Under the pieces are notes generated by a model, which ran no database searches, was not told the origin of the DNA, and saw only the letters and a program-made list of their open reading frames with translations. A stretch of 64,000 nt of DNA, taken from positions 15,190,001 to 15,254,000 of the forward strand of contig OY292278.1 of NCBI GenBank assembly GCA_958496175.1, read 5' to 3'. Numbering within the stretch: the first letter of the stretch is position 1; each line of letters starts with the position of its first letter. The DNA is from Sisyra terminalis. Taxonomy: Eukaryota > Arthropoda > Insecta > Neuroptera > Sisyridae. The position numbers were made by a program, and so were the translations under genes. This document shows, in pieces, positions 10,896 to 22,494 of this stretch.

Positions 10896-10967
10896 AATTT
10901 AAATATTAAAAAATATTAAATAAAAAAAACCGATCTTAAACAACCTGAATTGTCTTCTTATTTACTT

Positions 10968-11254
10968 AAAAAAACAATTATTCTGGCCATTACGGAGTAT
11001 GATCATTCACCCCTTGCATTGCTTATTAAAAGAATTAAATAAATTCTCAGAATTATGATTAAATTTGGGAATGTTGCAATAATATTAGTTCCTTGAATTA
11101 ATGACCATAGAAAAGTCTTAAATTGTAATAATTAATTTTTCAGTTCTGTTAGGTTTAAATCATGTTCAGAATAATTTAATTCTTCTATTGAAGTATTATT
11201 AATATTATAGAGTCCCTAACATCACTACCATGAAAAATTGTTTTGAATTTATTG
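10968..11254 (-). repeat. Direct repeat copy 2 (hAT C-terminal segment)
   Basis: Second copy of the 10155-10441 segment, same orientation. The duplication is far longer than any transposase target-site duplication. Confidence 0.8.
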
Positions 11255-11875
11255 TTAGTAGTTTTATATCCCACGGAGCATTCTTTAATGTTGCTAATTA
11301 AAGAATCATAAATAACAATATAAAATATCAATTTTAAATTGTTCTTTACCCCTGAATCTTATTTTATATTCTGGAATTTTATCATGAAATATTTTTCATA
11401 TTTTCTATCGATTTTTATTAGTATATGCAATATCTATAACATTTTGTTCTTCTTTTTCTAAATTGACCAAATAATCTCTAACTAATTTATCAATGCATCA
11501 TATATTAAAACTGCTCTATTTAGGGACTCGTTTTTTTGTTGAAGAGTCATATTTGAAGCTTCTATTCTCTCTAAAATCTTTTCCCAAATAGTAAGGAAAT
11601 GTATCAAATTTTTTATGTTAATCGGCAGCTTTGGACCTTGTTAATGGTTTTTCATCTTTGTTTGAAAAAAAATAATACATATTCAATCTTTAATTTCTTC
11701 AAAATTTTCCTTTAAGGATTTCACAACGTCGGAATGAGTAGACCACCTGGTGTCACAAATAGGTTTAATACTTCAATACTCTTAATACTAGGTTTAATGC
11801 ATTCAGGCCCCAAAAATTACGGGCCCTAGACATGTGCCTAGGTTGCCTGGACCTAAATCCACCCTCGCCAGTAAG

Positions 11876-12895
11876 TAATCTTTACTTACAAATTAGGAAA
11901 AGAATGGAATTTGAGTCACGGAAAATATGAAAAAATGATTCCAAAATTCAAATGTGTTGCATTGTTATTATACCGAAAAAAAATTAATTGTTAAAAATCA
12001 AAAACTTAAATAGGTACAAGGCGGAGAAATCGACATGTTGTTAAGTCCTTTTGTTATTTGATAAACACACCTAAACGTCTAATTGCCCTTATGAACCGAC
12101 AACTAATTTATCTTCCGCAAATAAAACTTTACTTGCAAAATTGAAGTCATAAATCAATTTTTAAATAAACACAACAAATAACCGGTTAAAAATTAGCAAG
12201 AAAAATACAATAGAAAACCGTTTTTTACGCTAGATGTAACCAACTTGAAAATTATCTTTGATTATGTTACACAATTATGAAGTCTTTAAATATAATTTCT
12301 CTTTAATAACGATGATAGAACCACATTACACACGTTTGTACCTTGTATTTTAATGATGCAACCTCATAATTATTAAAAAAGAAATTTTTTCGTAAACTGG
12401 AAAGAAGGGAAATTATAACGTTGGCGAATTAAGTGCCTTTTGCTCGACATTTGAGTTTTAAAATGAAATTACTGTTGTTAATATTGAATTAAAATCACTT
12501 TAATGCAATGAAAATGAATTGGATGCTAAAAGAAAACGTTATACCTATGGTCAAATTTCATTCATTAAAACAGCACCGTTTCTAATTAACATTAATACAA
12601 AATTGAATATTTTTCGCGGTTTGTTTCTTTTTGCAATTGAAAAGAAAAAAAAATCCAAATAAAATAAAAGGTAAAAAATATATTTGAAAAAAGATTTTGA
12701 AAACCTTGCTTCTATTCATGAAATACACTAAAAAGGTAAAGAATAAATTTATGAACTGAATATTACTACCAATTGCACCATCGATATAAAGGCGATATTA
12801 GTCAATTAATGAGAATCGTAAGTTATCTAGTTGTGCATCAAAGGAAGGGGTGCAATTTCGTTGACAATTTGGAAGTATAGAAGTACCCTCGCTTT
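11876..12895. other. AT-rich spacer, no gene seen
   Basis: No element termini, splice-supported frames or repeats shared with the rest of the window were recognised. Confidence 0.4.
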
Positions 12896-13992
12896 GATGT
12901 ACACTACTAAATATTGTTTATCATATATACAAATTGATTATCTTGCCGTTCGTCCGTGCAGAATAGGCTATGTGCATGCGCTGTTATCCCCACTTACGCA
13001 TTCAAAACGTTTGGTAAGGGTACTCACTCACTAATGTATTTATTTGTGAAAACGTATTTCGGATTTTCAGGTTTACAATATGTGAAAGCCAACAAACATA
13101 ATGCTCAATTATAAACTTAACTTAACCTTTTCAGATATATCTTCTTACCAGAGATTAAATTTTTAAGCAGACCCTAAGTTTTTGTTTCTAATAATAACTC
13201 AACTTTGTTTTATATTTAGCAGTAAAAATGTTTCGCTTTTAACGGACTTTGATTGATTATTAAATTTGAAATTTCGATTGTTTATTAAACGTTCTCCCCT
13301 ACAAACTTTCCTACCGTTTTAAACTCTTTTAGGGGAGAAATTTTCAAAAACCCTTTCGTATTGTATATCTGCATCGTATAAGGAAAACACTTTCCAAATT
13401 TCATTGACACAAATGTGCACTTATATTTGAAAATACAATGTAAAACGAAAAAAAATAATGACATTCTTTATGTTAGTTATTTAGTTTATTAGTTAGTTTA
13501 TTTTCAATAACAATAATTGGTTTTCAAATTGTTCTAAATACCGAAAAATGTTAGTCTCGAAGATTTTATATTTGAATTGACAGTGAAATATATGGCAAAA
13601 AATTGCTACCTTAATGCTTTTCAGCCGAATATATAATTACTCCAGGTCACAACCATTGGTTCATAAAATCAAATAGATTTTAAAAAGTTTGATTGTTGAA
13701 AAACGAACCAAAATTTAAAATCGCCTATTTGGTATAAGTACTACATAAGTATTAAACTTTCATACTAATTTAGTGAAATGACGTTATTTAAAATGTTGTT
13801 GTTAAAATGATATAAAAAAAAACACTTATATTTAATTTCTTAATACAATTTTAGATAAACTTTTTTTTAATATTAACAACACTTTCATTATTAAATTTAA
13901 AATTTCGATTGTTGATTAACTCTACATTATCTCATACTAAACATTTTATTGAGATAAAACCTTTAGTTGCGAATGCAACGGGCAACTACTAG
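12896..13992 (+). mobile_element. Non-autonomous Helitron, plus orientation
   Basis: The 3' end reads GTTGCGAATGCAAC (short hairpin), GGGCAACTA, CTAG, then T: the insect Helitron terminus, a hairpin about 10 bases before CTRR and insertion between A and T. The body is repeated in inverted orientation at 31174-32330, including a block with CGTCCGTGCAGAATAGGC and GCATGCGCTGTTATCC near the 5' side. The 5' boundary is approximate (about 12896). There is no Rep/helicase coding sequence. Confidence 0.65.
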
Positions 13993-15139
13993 TTGTACTA
14001 CAAAAGTTCTAAAAATGCTCTTTCAATTTTGCAAAGTTTCATAAATATTTAGCACTTTTATTAATAAATTAACCACTTATAGATAGTAGTAACAAAACGT
14101 AGATATTTGCTTTTACATCGAAAACTATTGACAAATTTGGAATCTTAGTTGAAGTTTGAAGAGGTACCTATAAGAACTTACGTTTCCTAAGTCATTAAAG
14201 TGCTAAATATTTATAAAACTTAGCCAAGATTTAAACCTTTAATTTCTCACTAAACATTAATCGAATGAATAAAATTATAGTTATTAACTTAAGAGAATGA
14301 AGCAACTTTTCAATAGATCTCAAGTTATGTATAACTAACTCTTGAAAAATTTGTTACAAAAATATGCGTTAATTAAAAATTTTCAATAGAAAAATGGAAG
14401 GAAATTTATCTTCATTGATTTAATTTAACAAATTATAAGTTACCGGCAATTCAAAAAAAAAACAAATTTCCCACTTATTCACTGTAATCTTTCCATTAAT
14501 CAATCATCAATCATTACTCTACATAATGTAAAAGTGATGAACTGAAGCAATCATCCGAACACAACATAATCTACTTTCAATTAAAATTTATTATAAAAAA
14601 GAGCATCGGTAGCCGAAGAACACACATTTAATTATATTTGCCTTTTAACATAATTACTATGTGATATTTCAAATAAAATATTGCCACAATTCTTCATTTC
14701 AAGTACACAGCATAGTAACGACATCCTTTCCAAATGAAATTCACGCCAATGGAATGACCTCTGCATGGCAAAGAAGTGCTATTAAAACACGTAATTGAAG
14801 AAGGATCTAGATCTGAATCTTTGTGAGATAATATAAATCATTTTATTATTTCTTTTAATTGTATTACATGTGTTGTACATCGTTATATCACTATCACTTA
14901 TTATAATTGATGGATTGAAAAGTTTTGAAAGTTTGCAAATGACTCTATAGAAATATTAGAATAGACATTGAGTGTTTCAAAATCATTGTTTAATAGTTTT
15001 GGCGTTGAATTTTCGATTGAATGCCAAGATTTAAATCAAAGACACATTGTAGATGTGGAAGGACTCAAAAAAAAAACCGTGCTTGTATTTATGTACTCGC
15101 ATGGAAAGTTATACTTCTTTGGTATAACTATAAAAATTA
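13993..15139. other. AT-rich spacer, no gene seen
   Basis: Only short random frames; the one at 14968-15171 has no recognisable domain. Confidence 0.4.
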
Positions 15140-16105
15140 GACTGGGTCAAAAAAATCGACTTTTTTTTTGAATAGTATATCGAAAATATTGTTCATGGAG
15201 ACAAAAAAAAAAAATATCGGGAAGGTTTGAGCCTAATATTGATATTAAGAGGTCTATCATCTTTAATTTCGATTTTTTATTTGTACTTTTATTTTTGTGT
15301 CAATGCTGTCAAACTATCAAGGTAAAAAAAATTATCTGCTCATATATTTATAGAAAATTAAATTCCCTACAAAAAATGTTTCTTTAAAATTTTTTGCCAG
15401 GCCCGCCGTTTCCGAAAAATCAAGCTTTAAACATTAATATAATTTTTAGATAAATTTTTATCTTCTTTATTTTGGAATTTTGTAACTAACAAACAAATAC
15501 ATTTATAGAAATGAAAAATATAGATTCTTGAAGGGAGTTTAATGCTCTACAAAAAAGATTTTTAACGTTCTTACATAAAATCTCTTTTTCAAAAGTTATT
15601 CACAATTAAAGATGAAGGAAAAAATAAATTATTGCTTTTTTCGTTGTTAAACCAATTTAGAAAGATAAATTTTATGTAAAAACGTTATGAGACCTTTTTT
15701 GTAGAACAATTCCCTTCAAGAATCTATATCTTTTATTTCTATATATTTATTTGGTCGTTAGTTACAAAATTCCAAAATAAAGAAGATAAATCTAAAAGTT
15801 TACCAATGTTTAAAGCTTGATTATTCGGAAACTGCGTGTCTGGCAAAAACTTTCCAAAAGACGTTTTCTGTAAGGAATTTAATTTTCAATAAATATATGT
15901 GTAGATGATTTTTTTTACCTTGATAGTTTGACAGCATTGACGCAAAAATCAAAGCACAAATAAAAAATCGAAATTAAAGATGATAGATCTCTTAATATTA
16001 ATATTAAGCGCTCAAACCTTCCCGATAATTTTTTTTTTGTCACCTTGAACAATATTTTCGATATACTTTTCAAAAAAAAAAATTGTCGATTTTTTTGGCT
16101 CAGTC
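15140..16105. mobile_element. 966-base foldback/TIR element with TA flanks
   Basis: Almost the whole element is one inverted repeat. The left end GACTGGGTCAAAAAAATCGA is mirrored by TCGATTTTTTTGGCTCAGTC at 16086-16105, and homology continues to near the centre (about 15620). TA lies on both sides (15138-15139, 16106-16107). Paired internal landmarks are GACAGCATTGACGC and its complement, and TTCTTGAAGGGA and its complement. The arms differ by many substitutions and indels, so it is old. There is no coding capacity; superfamily unresolved (Tc1/mariner-like from TA). Confidence 0.7.
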
Positions 16106-16319
16106 TAATAAAGATGTTTACAATTCACTACTGGAAGTGCCTGAACTGGCACACCAGTTATAAGTGGTTTGGGGTAGCAAAAATATGGTACAATTGTAAA
16201 CACAGTTTGCTTTTAATATCAAAATACATAATAAGCAAACGTATGTTTTGCAGCAAAGATAAAGGTAAAGAATATTAAGTTATAAACACATTCAAGTGAA
16301 TGGAATACAAGTATAATAA

Positions 16320-16460
16320 TTATTGTCTCTTTGAACTATTATGTCATTAGTTTCAACTGTCATTTCGATTTCATTCAATTGCTAATTTTAGCCATTTGTC
16401 AGTTGAGTCAGTGTTGAGCTGTGAATATTTCACGGAAAGTTACTGGTTTTCAAATAAAAT
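16320..16460. repeat. Dispersed repeat R3, copy 1
   Basis: Shares TTTCAACTGTCATTTCG, GCCATTTGTCAGTTG and GTGAATATTTCACGG blocks with 23045-23170 and 50880-50955. It is a short dispersed repeat of unknown class; in the other two places it borders larger composite repeats. Confidence 0.5.
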
Positions 16461-17049
16461 ATTAAATTGGTTATTTCGTAGATTCGCAGTTGGCATTTGT
16501 ACATTCTGTATAATATGTATACATATTTGGCTACTTATACAAAATGTATATTAAATATTATATGAATTAACCGTATATCAGTACCATTAACATTTGTTGG
16601 TATCTTTTGAAATAAAAAAGATACTGTAAGAAGAAATTCCATTTCCATAAAATGTAACCAATCAATGGAAAAACAACCCTATACCAATTAAGCGACAAAA
16701 CTTTAAAGTTTGAATTTTCCGAAAAAATTTCCTTGCCAATCGATGGAAAAACGTTCGTAGAGGTTTGTGAAAGAAACTATTTAATTTTTCTTACTTATTT
16801 ATTTTTAAACAGCAGTTTCCTAAATATTCCCTCATTTTTATTACTATACCATATGTCGCTAAAAACCCTATTTTCTTAACATTTTACTATATCAGTGACA
16901 GAATAATTAATTTTTCGTAATTAGTTAATCACTATCAAACTATTTTGTTACAAAAGAAATAGATTCTTTCACAAACTTTTACGAAAGATTTCCCATCGAT
17001 TGACAAAAAAAAAATTGGAAAATTTCTGGAAAATTCGAGACATACTAAA

Positions 17050-18177
17050 AGGAAATCGTAGAATTAGATATTGAACCAAAAATGAAGAGGTTTTTAATCA
17101 GATGACTACCATAAAAGTACCAACGATTTTGTATATCAAAAACCATAATTGTATTCATGGTATTCGTTTTTGATTCTGACATTTTATCAATAATGGTATG
17201 CAACTTTAAAGTTTCTATGCATTGGTAATTCTAAAAGAATTCCCAAAATGTAAATCCTGAGTTTTTCAGTAATTCTGTGCAGGATTCTAGGTATTCTTCT
17301 TGAGATGGACGTAAGCTCATCTGAAAGTTACTGTTAAGAATTTTCTTAACTTTTCCCTGTGATTTCCTTCGTCTTTTTTTGATATATGGAATATATTTTT
17401 TTAGAAGTTTGTTCTGGAAACTAGGAAAAATCGTAGAATTGGATATCAAACTTAAAATAAACAGATTTCTAGCCAGGTGACTATTACAAATCCACCATTA
17501 ATTCGGTTATCAGAAACCATAATTGCGTTCGGGGTGTTCATTTTCTTTTTCTAACATTTTATTAATTATGGTATGCAACTCTAATCGTTCTATGCATTTT
17601 GGGTATTACAAAAGAAGTACCAAAACTTCTATCCTTAGATTTTTGGTGTTTCTGTGCTGGTATCTAGGCAGTCTTCTTGAGATGGACGTTAGGTGATCTG
17701 ATAATTACTGTTAAGAATTTTCTTAACTTTTCCCTGTGATTTTCTTCTTTTTTTTTTGATATATGATATATATTTTTTTAGAAATTTATCCTAGAAACTA
17801 GAGAAAATCGTAGAATTGGATATCAAACTAAAAATAAAGAGATTTCTAGTCAGGTGACTACTAAAAATGCACCAATGATTCTGCATACCATAAATTATTT
17901 TTGTATTCATGGTTTTTTATTATTCTGACATTTTATCAATAATGATTTGCAACTCTAAACTGTCAATGCGTTTTGGTTATTCAAAAAGAGTTCCCAAAAT
18001 TTCTCTCCTGAGCTTTTTGGTGCTTCTGTACTGGAACCTAGGTATTCTTCTTGGGATGGACGTAAGCTCTTCTGAAAATTACTATTAAGAATTTTCTTAA
18101 CTTTTCCCATGTGATTTCCTTCTTTCTTCGATCTATGGATTATTTATTTTTGGAATTTTCGCCCTGGAAATTAGGGA
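17050..18177. repeat. Tandem array, three units of about 376 bases
   Basis: ATCGTAGAATT followed by GATAT recurs at 17055, 17430 and 17807, giving periods of 375 and 377. Every unit also contains TGGTATGCAACT or a close variant, CTTCTTGAGATGGACGTAAG and GTTAAGAATTTTCTTAAC. Units differ by point changes and small indels. No open frame is conserved between them. Confidence 0.8.
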
Positions 18178-18817
18178 CGTTCTTTATAATTTGTTAGGTA
18201 TCGTCTTTGTTTGGCATATCTATAACACCCATTTTCACATAGTGCTCCAAGTTGCTTCGCAACTGAATTCGACCCTCTTCGAAAATCTTTAATCCGACTC
18301 TGAAAACTGTAATAGATATGTAATCAAGTACAAAGAAGATATTTTTTTCCACATATGAATCTTCTTTAATTATAAATTCCGCAGCTGAAGATGATTTTGA
18401 TTTGAATTATCTTATGGAAAAACAGGAAACCTTTTCATAAAATACAACAAAAATTTTACATTCCAAACATTGAAAAAACGATTGACTAAGCTTAATTCAT
18501 GTAATATTAATGTTAAGTAATTCTGTGGGAAAATTCACTTCAAATGTCATATTTTTTATCTAAATTATAGTACCTAAAAATATCAATTAAATTTTACCAA
18601 AAACGAGGTATAAATATGATTAAATTAATGTCTAGGTCATACCATATTTTGTTGCCAAAAATCTGAATTGATTATGCATGCTTGATTGATAAATTAAATC
18701 TTCCTCAAGATCAAAAAATGAAAGAAAAAATCCTCATCAATAAGTGCTTAAATCAGATCAGGGTCTTATATATTGTCAGTCAAAATCAATAACATGTTGA
18801 AAAAACCGCCAGAGCAG

Positions 18818-19226
18818 CTAATTTTGACTTTGTTCTTGAGCAATCCGAAACCAGTAGCAGCAATTTAATGAATAGCCGAGTTCGAAAAAGAAAAGTTTCC
18901 AGTTCAACTTCCTGCATTTTTGTGATAAATTCTTTCTAAAATCTTTCACATACAAACCTAAAATCGCTACGATTGTGTTAAATACCACTGTGCGATGTAA
19001 GAATACGAAAGAAGAACTCATCTCGAATATCATGAAACATACAACGGCAATAATAACAGTAACATCATTACCAATAGATACGACGACTAAAAAGAGTGAA
19101 AGTAAAAACAATGTCGTGGCAAAGACGATTCGAGCTGAAGAAGACGAAGAAGAAGAAGAAGAAGAAGAAGAATCTTGTTATTGTCTGAGAACGATGAATC
19201 TTGGAAATGAATTTATAGCTCAATAA
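18818..19226. other. Less AT-rich segment with GAA microsatellite
   Basis: Between about 18960 and 19226 the composition is more balanced. A plus-strand frame ends in a run of Glu codons from (GAAGAA)n at 19136-19173, and a minus-strand frame in the same place encodes a hydrophobic segment. The plus frame has no ATG before Met at codon 20. It may be a host exon or 5' UTR; function not recognised. Confidence 0.2.
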
Positions 19227-19331
19227 AAACGAAGTAATATTTTTAAAACATCTTTTACGAGTTAATGGCGTATGGTACTAAAATTCTGGGGTTTATGATC
19301 TATCACCTGATGCTTTAAGACCATAGATCAC

Positions 19332-20701
19332 AAATATATTTGTTGAAGAATTATGATAATACTCGGATCAAACCTAAAACTTTCGGTTTCACCAGAATAC
19401 AGCAATTTTGAAAAAAATCAGTTACTTTATTGAAGCCAAATTTCGTCAACATTCATCACAAAATGAAGCTGTAATCCTGCATGGTGATTGTCAGATGCCA
19501 ATCCTAGAAACAAAAGAAACATTTTTTCTAAAGAAATAAGGGTATAAGCTTGGATCAGGAATGTCGAGATATTCCAAACTGTAGATAACTATTCCGAATG
19601 GGTACGTATTGTTCACTCGAATGCAATTTAGGTATAAGCTTGGATCAGGAACGTCGAAATTTGAGAATGGTTTTTGAATGGTTTCGATATTATTCCTGTA
19701 CGTATTGTTTACTCGAATGCAATTTGTACGTTAATTTTGACATGTCAGAAATAAAGTAGTGATTGTTATTTTCAAATATGTATTTATATTGTTTTATGTA
19801 AAATTAAATTTTCTAAATAAAGTCTACTTTGGGCAAGTCCACTTCAGCACACCCACAACTTGGCAACGTTGCATTTTCGACTTTGTTTTAGTTTAATTCG
19901 CGATTAAATCGGTCCATAATAAAAATAACCGTCGCTTCTTCATTTCTGGCTTGTCAAAGTTTACGTACAAATTGCATTCGAGTGAACAATACATATCCAT
20001 TCGAAATAGTTATCTACAGTTTGGAATATTTCGACGTTCCTGATCCAAGCTTATACCGCAATTTGTAGGTAAACTTTGACAAGCCAGAAATGAAGAAGCG
20101 ACGGCTATTTTTATTATGGCCCGATTTGATCGCGAATTAAATTAAAACAAAGTCGAAAATGCAACGTTGCCAAATTGTGGGTGTGCTGAAGTGGACTTGC
20201 CCAAAGTAGACTTCATTTAGAAAATTTAATTTTACATAAAACAATATAAATACATATTTGAAAATAACAATCACTACTTTATTTCTGACATGTCAAAATT
20301 AACGTACAAATTGCATTCGAGTAAACAATACGCACAGGAATAATATCGAAACCATTCAAAAACAATTCTCAAATTTCGACGTTCCTGATCCAAGCTTATA
20401 CCCAAATTGCATTCGAGTGAACAATACGTACCCATTCGGAATAGTTATCTACAGTTTGGAATATCTCGACATTCCTGATCCAAGCTTATACCCTTATTTC
20501 TTTAGAAAAAAAGTTTCTTTAGTTTCTAGGATTGGCATCTGACAATCACCATACAGGATTACAGCTTCATTTTGTGATGAATGTTGACGAAATTTGGCTT
20601 CAATAAAATAACTGATTTTTTTCAAAATTGCTGTATTCTGGTGAAACCGAAAGTTTTAGGTTTGATCCGAGTATTATCATAATTCTTCAACAAATATATT
20701 T
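19332..20701. repeat. Near-perfect palindrome, 643-base arms
   Basis: The left arm 19332-19974 and right arm 20059-20701 are reverse complements with almost no differences (one is C versus T near 19483/20550). They are separated by 84 bases. Coordinates mirror exactly around 20016.5 without net indels, which means it is young. The outer 209 bases of the left arm are host flank lying outside element E1; their inverted copy lies inside E1. Confidence 0.9.
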
Positions 20702-20779
20702 ATACATTATACAGGAATAATATCGAAACCATTCAAAAACCATTCTCAAATTTCAACGTTCCTGATCCAAGCTTATACC
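19541..20779. mobile_element. Compound element E1 with 8-bp duplication GAAATAAG
   Basis: Left terminus GGTATAAGCTTGGATCAGGA, right terminus ending CCAAGCTTATACC, flanked by GAAATAAG at 19533-19540 and 20780-20787 (perfect). The same termini define the element at 44501-45248. The interior is rearranged: a nested element E2, then an inverted copy of the element's own left part plus 209 bases of flanking DNA, then the true right end. GG/CC ends with an 8-bp duplication would fit Merlin-like elements, but no transposase is present. Confidence 0.75.
19631..20057. mobile_element. Nested element E2 inside E1
   Basis: Starts GGTATAAGCTTGGATCAGGA and ends CCTGATCCAAGCTTATACC. It is flanked by GCAATTTA (19623-19630) and GCAATTTG (20058-20065), seven of eight matching. 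Its sub-terminal sequences are of two types: the left resembles the 44.5 kb element, the right resembles E1's left end. E2 therefore appears to have inserted into a relative. Confidence 0.6.
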
Positions 20780-20999
20780 GAAATAAGTTATCAATTTTAA
20801 CTATAACTATTACAAGTAGGGTAGTAGTTCTGGAAGAAACATTCATTCTGGAATTGGAGCAGTGTCTGGAAATCCTACTAATTTACAAAACACTAGGACT
20901 CTATTCTTTTGGATTTTTGACCCAATTTCCACAACCATTTAAAGACAATATATCCATTTAAAATAAGGGGAATGTTGAAATAGTTTTCTATTTGTCTAC

Positions 21000-21608
21000 C
21001 TTAAGTCATAATTCAACTTACGACCAGCTTATCGACCTTATGATTTTTTTTATTCATGCATAGCTGATTGATTTGCGAATGTTTAAATATATAGTAAGCA
21101 TGCATCCTACGCATAAGGTGTAAAAAATATTAATTTAAATAATCGTGTTGAGTCTCATCGGATATTTTATAAAAATTAATACAGTATAATCTCACTAATC
21201 CGGCAATTCGATAGATCGGCACGTCCAATAATTCGGTACTTTCCGCCCACGCCTCCCTCGCCCCTCTACATTTATTCCCTCTATGAAATGCTTTATTTTA
21301 TTCATTACTTATGATTTTTTCACTATAATCCAGTAATCCGAACATTTCAATAATCCGGCACTCTCCGGTTTTTAATAGTGCCGGATTAGTGAGATTACAC
21401 TGTAGATATTTACAGTGGCTTTTTTTTAAAAAATCAACATTTGACAAAGTGTGCCTATTTAAAAGCGTTAAAATATTATTTTTTAGATTCGAATACGTTT
21501 TTCGTAAGAATATAAAATTTCCGATTTATAAATCTTATATATCCAAATTTCAAAAGAAAATAATTCTATCATAGACGTCACGCAGATGAAGTTGCAGGTA
21601 TCAGCTAG
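21000..21608 (+). mobile_element. Helitron 3' part
   Basis: Ends ACGCAGATGAAGTTGCAG, GTATCAG, CTAG, T: the same terminus as at 39505 and 42898. The upstream sequence (TTATTCATGCATAGCTGATTG, the palindromic stretch, TTTTTCGTAAGAATA) aligns with those copies. It is interrupted by the TA MITE at 21182-21402. The 5' end is not visible. Confidence 0.6.
21182..21402. mobile_element. TA-flanked MITE, copy 1 (Tigger/pogo-like)
   Basis: 221 bases, ends CAGTATAATCTCACTAATCC and GGATTAGTGAGATTACACTG, TA on both sides (21180-21181 and 21403-21404). It is closely similar, in opposite orientation, to 23739-23971. Both contain a central CGCCCACGCCTCCCTC or its complement. Inserted in a Helitron. Confidence 0.8.
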
Positions 21609-21726
21609 TAAGGAATAAAATGAAAATTAAAGTTCTTTTCAATTTTTGTTATGACTTTTGTCGGTATGGATTCCACACGTTAAATGCTAAACCAGTTCAA
21701 CTGTAAGCTAGAATGGAATGCAAACA

Positions 21727-21990
21727 TTTGCTATCCTCAATTGGTGATAAGAAATAACATAGTTAAAGCTTGAAGGTCAGCTTTAATGTTTACGAGATAA
21801 TGGCAGCTTTAAATATGTCGTTTAAGGAATCTGAACCAGTTTGGGGTATTTATTCTTTGTTGTCATTTAAAATCACATTAACACCTGTATCCGAATCCAT
21901 TAGTGACACTTTGGAATCAGCCTTATCTCACATTTTGACCTTCAAGCTCTTATTATGTTATTTCGTATCATCAGTTGAGAGCAGGTAAAA
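21727..21990. mobile_element. Small TIR element (MITE)
   Basis: The left end (about 21727-21780: CTCAATTGGTGATA, GAAATAACATA, GCTTGAAGGTCA) is repeated in inverted orientation at about 21935-21990. The intervening 150 bases contain no domain. The duplicated target is not clear. Confidence 0.55.
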
Positions 21991-22494
21991 TTCCTTGCAA
22001 TTTTAACGCCAGCTTGGAATTTGGAAACCGGTTTCGATCATAATATTGATCATTATGAACCAAAGGTTGATAAAATCGAACATAAATATTTGTCTACCTG
22101 AGTTCTATCGTACAATTCAAGAACCAGTTTATCAATTTCAATAATATTTTGTATTCTGGTACTTCTTAGTGTTTCACCAAAAAAAAAGTATAAAGGTCAC
22201 AAATAACTCCAATTTAAATAGTTGTACCATTATCTTATTCTGGTTTTACTTTTGGTTCTAATTTAAAGACAGCTTTACTGATTTGATAGAAACTTTGTAA
22301 TTAAGTTCAACTAATTTTTCTTCAGAAAAAAAGGGTATCTATTTAATATTTACGTATAATTATTAATAATAAATGTAGCATTCAGAAGAAGGTCGATTAA
22401 AATAAATCATTGGACTCCCATCAATTAGATATTAATTGAACCCTTTTATTAAATATCTATGTTCTTTTTTAATACATCAAAAAATCAGCATATT

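Larger units (their letters stand above)
10448..10963. repeat. Foldback repeat F2 with opposed hammerhead motifs
   Basis: The left arm (10448-10672) and right arm (about 10735-10963) are inverted copies around a 60-base centre. Both arms start with the outer sequence GAAGACAATTCAG or its complement. Each carries a hammerhead-like motif near the outer third. F2 is flanked by the 287-base direct duplication of hAT sequence. Confidence 0.75.
9776..11874 (-). mobile_element. Decayed hAT transposon (ZMYM1-like), minus strand
   Basis: The ends carry related inverted sequences: AGTGGTGGACTATGG at 9777 and the complement of CTGGCGAGGGTGGATTTAGG at 11853-11874, each followed by a GGCAAC block. On the minus strand CDTRWSTHSDVVKSLKENF (11690-11760) matches the TRW block of ZMYM1-like hAT transposases. 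ISNASGERSY (about 10190-10225, again near 11020) is the hAT C-terminal dimerisation signature. Multiple stops and frameshifts make it a pseudogene. A 287-base segment containing the C-terminal block is directly duplicated around foldback F2. Confidence 0.7.

Noticed and set aside
18818..19111. Minus-strand hydrophobic frame as a membrane protein
   Set aside because: It starts at a non-ATG codon or late ATG and overlaps a plus-strand frame with a GAA microsatellite; no independent support.
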